From Poriferisodalis sp965208895 (lineage in GTDB: Bacteria > Actinomycetota > Acidimicrobiia > Acidimicrobiales > Poriferisodalaceae), in NCBI RefSeq assembly GCF_965208895.1, contig NZ_OZ242363.1, positions 3,596,001 to 3,660,000 of the forward strand: a stretch of DNA of 64,000 bases, given 5' to 3'. This document shows positions 59,383 through 64,000 of this stretch, in pieces (within the stretch, counting starts at the first letter, position 1; each line of letters begins with the position of its first letter). Under the pieces are notes generated by a model that was given only the letters and a program-made list of their open reading frames with translations, was not told the origin of the DNA and ran no database searches. The translations under genes and the position numbers were made by a program.

Positions 59383-59613
59383 TCAGTCCGCTGCGAACCC
59401 GATGCGCCGATCGCCAGCCGGACCCAACTCAAGGAAGGCGAGCTTGTCGATGGGCACGCCGACCCGGCGCCCGCTGCGATCGGTCAGCCACAGCACCGAT
59501 GAATCTCCGGCCAGCGCGCCTTCGAGAGATGCCGCTGCATCTTCAGCAGCATCATCGTCGATCTCGACGCTGAGCTCGCGACCGCCGTGCGTGATGCCGA
59601 TCCGGATGTCCAT
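59383..59613 (-). CDS. DUF3107 protein
   Basis: This 76-residue protein begins MDIRIGITHGGRELSVEIDD, has GDSSVLWLTDRSGRRVGVPI and ends with IGFAAD. These features fit DUF3107, a small acidic actinobacterial family often described as an ATP-binding or regulatory protein, though its role is unknown. It is the first gene of a two-gene unit with the histidine kinase. Confidence 0.88.
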   Translation of the reverse strand: MDIRIGITHGGRELSVEIDDDAAEDAAASLEGALAGDSSVLWLTDRSGRRVGVPIDKLAFLELGPAGDRRIGFAAD

Positions 59614-59844
59614 GACCGCAGGCTACCGGTGGGACTCGTTGCAATCGGCTGCTGCGGCCAATGATGCGGCGCAGCGTCAGGCACCGTCACCGGCTGCGAG
59701 GCGAATGTGGTAGCAGCGATGCGCCTCGATCGATTTGCCCGGTCCAACCGCGATCTGCGGATGCTGCTCGACTTCGCGTTTCGCACCAGGTCAGACGCCG
59801 ACGGCCCGCTCCTCGACGAACATCTTCACTGTTCAGTAGCGGAG

Positions 59845-59872
59845 TGTCAGACGCTCCCTTGTCAAGCGGCGA
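59845..59872 (+). repeat. 28-bp sequence similar to 56614-56641
   Basis: Bases 59845-59872 match 56614-56641 at 25 of 28 positions; the shared core is gacgctcccttgtcaa. One copy lies beside the recombinase and the other at the 3' side of the IS1380-type gene. This could be the end of a mobile element or an older duplicated flank. A plus-strand open frame of about 39 codons (59714-59830) before it may be a gene fragment cut by the IS. Confidence 0.5.
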
Positions 59873-59875
59873 TGG

Positions 59876-61063
59876 CTAGCAGTGCTCGGGCGCCGGGGTG
59901 CTGTTGGGGAGCCGCAAAAGGACGCGTCGTGCGCTGTGGCACACGAGCGCTGGGAGGTGCCACAGCTGCCAGCGGAGCCGTTTGGGGGCTGCTCGTCGCA
60001 GCGCCCCGGTGCTGCAGCAGGTCTGGAACCAGCCCACGAGCGCGAGGCCGATCATGGCTGTGGCAGCCCAGGCGCTGTTCGCGTGCCACGCAGTGAACGG
60101 CATGCGGGCGAGGCCGCTGTCCTTGAGGCGGCACACGGCGTTCTCGACGTCGGCGTGTGAGCGCATGAGGCGGTCGAGCTGCGCGGTGTCGCCTGCCTGG
60201 TCGGTGAGGAATCCCCAGTATCGGTAGTTCTCGCTGGGGAACAGGCTGCGCTGGGCGCCGGGGTGCAATGGTTCGCGGCGCACTGTCAGCCGGGTCCCCT
60301 CGGGCCAGCCCGGCAGGTCGGTGAGGTCCGCGACCTGAGCGCAGCCGGGCTTGGGTCGCTGCCGCTGTTGGGGGGAGTTGTGCCAGCGGTCCGGGTCGCC
60401 CAAAGCGCCGCGGATCGCTGCTTGGATGCTGGGCGTCGAGCGTGCTGAGACCGCGAACCCGATGTTGCGGTCCCGCAGCCCTTGCGCGAGGGTCGCCGAG
60501 CATCCCGCCGCGTCGATGCGCACCACCAAAGAGCGCTGCGCCAGGCGCTTGTCGTCGCCTTCGCAGTGCCCTGCCGCGTCAGGGACGGGCAGCATCGACA
60601 CCGCGGCGTTGAGGACTTCGAGATGATCGGCTATGTCGTTCGCTGCGGCGTTGCCGGGCCGCAGCTTTATCCACAGCGGCTCCCCGTCCGCGGTCGAGCA
60701 GACCATCGGATGAAACCCGTAGCCGCCCTTGCAGTTCGCAGCGGCGCCCTGCTTGTTCTGCGAGTGCACCTCCACCAGCGTCGAGTCCGACGCCACCTCG
60801 CCGAACAGCTCACGCTGCGAGCGCAGGCACTCGATATCGGTGCAAGCCTCCCCGCCGCTCGCGAGCACCAACAGCGCATGGGCCAGCACTGCGCCCCGGT
60901 CATGAACCGGGGCGCGCTCCCCGCGGGCAGGCACCGCAGCCGACAACGCTTCGGTCAGCCCGACACGGTCCGCGAATCGCCCCAGGGCGAACAGGCCCGC
61001 GCCCCACACGACCCGGTACCCGCCGCCTGCCAGACACGCGTTTGTGGCACTGGCAGATTTCAC
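59876..61063 (-). mobile_element. IS1380-family transposase, probably inactivated by internal deletion
   Basis: The 395-residue frame begins at GTG 61063. IS1380 hallmarks are KGGYGFHPMVCSTADGEPLW, LRPGNAAANDIADHLEVLNA and HADVENAVCRLKDSGLARMPF. Family members are usually near 440-480 residues. Here ELFGEVASD runs straight into STLVEVHSQNK, so the stretch that normally ends in the first catalytic Asp (DxDATLV) seems deleted by about 60-70 codons in frame. Clear matching terminal inverted repeats were not found. The right side (61170-61190, tgaagaatcaggg) abuts the end of the cassette 2 membrane gene. Confidence 0.82.
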
Positions 61064-61183
61064 CTCGGAGATGCCCCCCTGAACCCGCTGATGCGTCCTT
61101 TGAACGCATGCATCGTCGCAGGTCAGAGGGGCTTTTCCGCGGAACTACACCGCACCGCCCCACAGACTCATGAAGAATCAGGG

Positions 61184-61477
61184 CTAGTGGCGTGAACTGG
61201 CCATACGGCTCCAATAGCCGCGTCGGTGGGTCCATATCAGCCAGAAGAGGCAAGTCGTGATGTACCCGATGACCTGGGCGAGCACGAACCAGACGAGTGC
61301 GACTCTAGTGAAGCTGAAGCCGAACATAGCGACACAAAATGTGACCGCGCCGGCCACCCTGAGCGCCACGTTGTCGCGTCGATCCCTAGGTCTCTGCTCC
61401 AACATCGGCCACAGAAGCGCCGGCCGTCTCTGAGTCGTCTCGGTGCTCATGGTCTGAGCGTAATTCACGGCGCTCAC
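61184..61477 (-). CDS. Small membrane protein, cassette 2 partner (putative immunity, 3' truncated)
   Basis: GTG 61477 overlaps the effector 2 stop (GTGA). The 97 residues begin MSAVNYAQTMSTETTQRR. Two hydrophobic helices follow: VAGAVTFCVAMFGFSFTRVAL and WFVLAQVIGYITTCLFWLIW. The end SRMASSRH lacks the conserved AAI-x-EA-x-Q-x-x-EG tail and the terminator of the other two cassettes, and its stop lies at the edge of the IS sequence. The IS probably cut off the tail. Confidence 0.65.
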   Translation of the reverse strand: MSAVNYAQTMSTETTQRRPALLWPMLEQRPRDRRDNVALRVAGAVTFCVAMFGFSFTRVALVWFVLAQVIGYITTCLFWLIWTHRRGYWSRMASSRH

Positions 61478-62670
61478 TCGCAGGTTCCCGTCGTCGGGGT
61501 GCCATCGCCGTGGTGGCAGACCCATTCGTTGAGAAAGTCCGTCAGCGCGCCGAGGTCGCCGGTCTTGTCGAAATCCTCTAGTGCCTCGGTGTAGGCGGCG
61601 TCTGAGAACTTGTCCGAATCGCCGCCATTCTGGTCTTTGGCCTTATTGATATTTTTCTGGTCGCTCCGGTCCTGCTCGCTGCTGTCGTCGCCGGGGATGT
61701 CGCCGTCGGGCTCCACGGTGGGCCTCGGCAGCCACGCGTCGGCCAAACCGACGGCCGCAGTGCAACCGGGACCCAGCACGTTGACTGCCGGTGGCGAGAC
61801 CACGAACCCTCCGACAAGACAGGCGGTTGAAGCCACCAACACTTTCTCCGCGGCTGTCAGGCTGTCCCAAGCTGTTATGTACTCGTTGTACGCGCTGCCG
61901 AGCGCATCGAGCGCGTTGCGCATGGCCTCGGACTCAGCAGCAGACAGAACCACTTGGTCAAGCGGGTCTGATGTGGTGAGCCTGTTGAGAAATCGCGCCA
62001 ACTGCAAGGCTGTGGTTCCGCAGCCCGCTGGCGGGGGTGTGACGTTCGGCACACCGTCGGAGCCGTAGGTATGGAGCGCGTCTCGCGTCGCGCTCGCCCA
62101 ATCGCCGCAAGGATCCTTGCTGCCTGTCCCGGTGCCGGTCCCGGTCCCGGTCCTGGTCCCGGTGCCTGTTCCTGTTCCTGTTCCGGCGTCGGTGCTGTCC
62201 GGTTCGGTGCTGTCGGTGTCGGTGCTGTCGGGTTCGGTGCTGTCGGTGTCGGTGCTGTCCGGCTCGGTTTCTTCCGGCTCGGTCTCAGCGGCCTTGCGCT
62301 TGCGCTCAGCCTCTTTCTCTCGTTCGTCGTCGTTGTTGCCGTCGTCGCCGTCGTTGTCGGGCGGCGGGGGGTAGCAGTTGTTGGGGGGTGTGCCGGTCAT
62401 ACCTGGGGGGCACACAGACTGGGTCGCCGGGGGGATGGGGTAGCAGTTCGGGTAGGTGCCGGTCATGCCTGCGCCGCATCTGTGGACGTGGCTGACGTTG
62501 ACGGTCTCGGTCCAGCACTGCTGTCCGGCGAATGGGTCATAGGAGCAACGCTGCTTGGTGGTGGTCTGGCTGTGCGCTGCTGCGGGTTGCTGCGGGTTGG
62601 GCGACCACGGCGAGCGTGGATGCGGCAACGAGCAGCGCGCACAGCGCCGACCAGAACAGCTAACCCGCAT
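61474..62670 (-). pseudogene. Effector 2 of the cassette family, signal peptide out of frame (silent cassette)
   Basis: From HSQTTTKQRCSYDPFAGQQC onward the frame is intact: the Cys-rich module, TGTYPNCYPIP, an acidic and TEPDSTDTDS linker, a GTGTGT run, helices (SEAMRNALDALGSAYNEYIT), a hydrophobic two-Cys segment (VLVASTACLVGGFVVSPPAV) and the C-terminal domain ending CHHGDGTPTTGTCE. The signal-peptide DNA (ALCALLVAAS in effector 1) is present but in another frame. The sequence acccgcagca is duplicated just after it, adding 10 bp. The MTKKYTA start is replaced by the 25-bp junction element. It therefore lacks an export signal, yet could donate its variable part by recombination. Confidence 0.75.
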
Positions 62671-62680
62671 AGTTACTGGG
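62656..62680 (-). repeat. 25-bp junction element, second copy
   Basis: This is identical on the minus strand to 56408-56432. It fuses the downstream flank of cassette 3 to the interior of the effector 2 signal-peptide sequence, which marks a deletion or recombination joint. Confidence 0.75.
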
Positions 62681-62794
62681 GAATCTGGCAAGCCGTGTCA
62701 CTTGGTTGTCACTTCTGAAGAGGGTTGCAGAACGCCTCAAAGAAGCCCACTTGCCCAAGCCCTAGGTCTGGGGAAGTGGGGAACAAACGACAAC

Positions 62795-62827
62795 GGCACC
62801 CGGCCAGCACAACGCCGACCGGGTGCC
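62795..62827 (-). terminator. Cassette 3 terminator hairpin
   Basis: GGCACCCGG (minus 62827-62819) and CCGGGTGCC (62803-62795) form a perfect 9-bp stem with a 15-nt loop, followed on the minus strand by gttgtcgtttgtt. It lies 15 bp after the stop of the cassette 3 membrane gene and is nearly identical to the hairpin after cassette 1. Confidence 0.72.
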
Positions 62828-62842
62828 CGCCGTCTCGCAAGA

Positions 62843-63199
62843 TCAACCTTCGGGCCGCTGGCCTGCCTCCGCAATAGCGGCATCGCGTCGGCTGCCGCCA
62901 AGGCTGACCGGACTTTTCTCCGCTTGCAACACCTCTGAGGCGCTCCACTTGGTCTTGGTGCGTCGCCGGTACCAGATGACCTGAGCTGCGAAACAGACCA
63001 ACAGGATGGCAATGCCGACCAATCCGCACTGCCAAGCCGGGAATCGCTCCGAAATAAGAAGCACGATGTAGATCCCGATCGGCACATCAAGCACCGCCAG
63101 ACCGACCCAGCGTTCGGTGTTGTCCCGCGGCTTCATCCAAGTCAGCCAAGTCAACCACTTCGCGAGGCTCACGGTCTGATTGTAGTTCATGGCGCTCAT
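62843..63199 (-). CDS. Small membrane protein, cassette 3 partner (putative immunity protein)
   Basis: ATG 63199 overlaps the effector 3 stop. The 118 residues begin MSAMNYNQTVSLAKWLTWL and contain two hydrophobic helices: VGLAVLDVPIGIYIVLLI and CGLVGIAILLVCFAAQVIW. A basic stretch follows, and the end is RRDAAIAEAGQRPEG. Both ends match the cassette 1 partner, while helices and linker differ. This conserved-ends, variable-middle pattern suggests diversification of the part that recognises the cognate effector. Confidence 0.7.
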   Translation of the reverse strand: MSAMNYNQTVSLAKWLTWLTWMKPRDNTERWVGLAVLDVPIGIYIVLLISERFPAWQCGLVGIAILLVCFAAQVIWYRRRTKTKWSASEVLQAEKSPVSLGGSRRDAAIAEAGQRPEG

Positions 63200-64000
63200 T
63201 CGCAGGTTCCCGTCGTCGGGGTGCCGGTGCCGTGGTGGCAAACCCATTCGTTGAGAAAGTCCGTCAGCGCGTCGACGTCGCCGGTCTTCGTAAACTCCTC
63301 TACGGCCTCGTCGTAGGCGGCGTCTGTGAACTTGCCCTGATCGCCGCCGTTCTGGTCCTTGGCGTTGTTGAGGTTCTTCTGGTCGCTCGGGTCTTGCTCG
63401 CCGCTGTCGTCGCTGCTCTCGTCGTCTTTATCGTCTCCTGACTGCGTGGGCTGTCGGTTCGCGTGACTCACAATCTCACTGACAGTGATCGATCCGCCAA
63501 ACAGAAGTATCCCGCAGACAACGGCACCGGCACCCGCGGCGAGGGCGGCCGGAGCGCACACAAGAGCCCTACCAACCCCGGTCACTGCCAATCCCGCCAG
63601 TGTCCCTTTGCTGATCGGAAACCCCGCTCGTTCCGTTTCCTCGTAGAACTTATCGAGCATTTCCTGGCGCATTTCTTCGGTGAATTCGAGTTCCTGACGA
63701 TCCGTCGTGTCACCGGGCGGCGTGCCGGGATCGCGCGCTACACCTCCGCCGTGCTGATGCCCCGGTACAGAGTGATGGCAGCCGAGCCCGTCGTGTTCAT
63801 GGGGAATGCCGCCGAACGCCACTATGTCGATGTAAGGGCATCCGATTGGCGTTGACGGTTGCTTGGGCCGGTTCGATCGCGTGCCCTTGGTTCCGGTGTC
63901 GGTGCCGCCGCCGTCGTCACTGTCGCCGCCGCAGGTGTCGCCCTTGGCAGGGTGGCAGCCGGTCCCGTCTTGGCCGCCGTTGTCGGTGCCGCCGTTGTCC
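63196..64000 (-). CDS. Effector 3 of the cassette family (partial, runs off the right edge)
   Basis: At least 267 residues are visible. The upstream part repeats the Cys linker GTGCHPAKGDTCGG and KGTRSNRPK known from effector 1. A His-rich stretch (PHEHDGLGCHHSVPGHQHGG) may bind metal. Then come an amphipathic helix (TEEMRQEMLDKFYEETERAG) and a long hydrophobic Ala/Gly segment with two Cys (ALVCAPAALAAGAGAVVCGI). The C-terminal domain is nearly identical to that of effector 2, with SDQKNLNNAKDQNGGD and FLNEWVCHHG, ending TTGTCE. The signal peptide lies outside the window. Confidence 0.7.
   Translation of the reverse strand, partial: DNGGTDNGGQDGTGCHPAKGDTCGGDSDDGGGTDTGTKGTRSNRPKQPSTPIGCPYIDIVAFGGIPHEHDGLGCHHSVPGHQHGGGVARDPGTPPGDTTDRQELEFTEEMRQEMLDKFYEETERAGFPISKGTLAGLAVTGVGRALVCAPAALAAGAGAVVCGILLFGGSITVSEIVSHANRQPTQSGDDKDDESSDDSGEQDPSDQKNLNNAKDQNGGDQGKFTDAAYDEAVEEFTKTGDVDALTDFLNEWVCHHGTGTPTTGTCE

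Noticed and set aside
59707..60096. Plus-strand frame starting MVAAMRLDRFARSNRD
   Set aside because: Most of it is antisense to the transposase; only the first 39 codons lie in free DNA and they match nothing recognisable.
62071..62718. Plus-strand 215-codon Val/Gly-rich frame
   Set aside because: It is the antisense of the Thr/Asp and GT repeat linker of effector 2.

Overview
The window is high-GC DNA with many GTG starts, 4-bp ATGA/GTGA gene overlaps and leaderless-looking promoters. DUF3107, DUF5317, a PdtaS-like kinase and a complete ccm (System I cytochrome c maturation) cluster point to an actinobacterium, most likely of the class Acidimicrobiia. That placement is an inference from gene content; no rRNA or tRNA gene was recognised.

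Layout. 1-8.5 kb: a thioesterase, a response regulator, a family III CoA-transferase, an SDR, a methyltransferase coupled to two LivM/LivH-type permeases, and an MTA/SAH deaminase. 8.6-14 kb: one 1792-residue secreted subtilase with a P domain and many Calx-beta-like repeats. 14.2-21.1 kb: an MTA/MTI phosphorylase, a coiled-coil membrane protein, a phenylacetyl-CoA epoxidase operon in the order paaA-paaD-paaB-paaC, and an orphan molybdenum hydroxylase large subunit. 21-35.3 kb: an accessory stretch with an orphan DUF433 protein, RmuC, a DUF4143 ATPase, an HTH/PIN toxin-antitoxin pair, a truncated HepT with an intact MNT partner, an ABC lipoprotein, RsgA, two crotonase-fold proteins, a nucleotidyltransferase pair and a Mre11/Rad50-like (YhaO/YhaN-like) pair. 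35.3-53.9 kb: mostly housekeeping, with an MscS channel, valS, a second CoA-transferase, a small biotinyl carrier, ccmABCDEFGH, mrp, selO and an AAA ATPase.

53.9-64 kb is the most unusual part. It holds three paralogous two-gene cassettes. Each has a gene for a secreted Cys-rich, repeat-linked protein carrying a hydrophobic Gly/Ala-rich segment, overlapping by 4 bp a gene for a small two-helix membrane protein. The termini of both proteins are conserved while their middles diverge. Cassette 1 (54582-56179) is intact and lies next to a serine recombinase. Cassettes 3 and 2 lie head-to-tail on the minus strand, running off the right edge. Cassette 2 has lost its proper start, has a 10-bp duplication that throws the signal peptide out of frame, and is bordered by a decayed IS1380-type transposase. 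A conserved terminator and a 25-bp element recur after cassettes 1 and 3. I interpret this as a polymorphic secreted effector/immunity (bacteriocin-like) system with one silent cassette. The function is inferred.

How the genes work together: the catabolic genes (CoA-transferases, crotonases, thioesterase, paa) suggest aromatic and acyl-CoA catabolism. The deaminase at 7.1 kb and the phosphorylase at 14.2 kb could form an MTA to MTI to hypoxanthine salvage route. The ccm genes mature c-type cytochromes. Several ccm junctions are filled by tiny in-frame ORFs that touch both neighbours.
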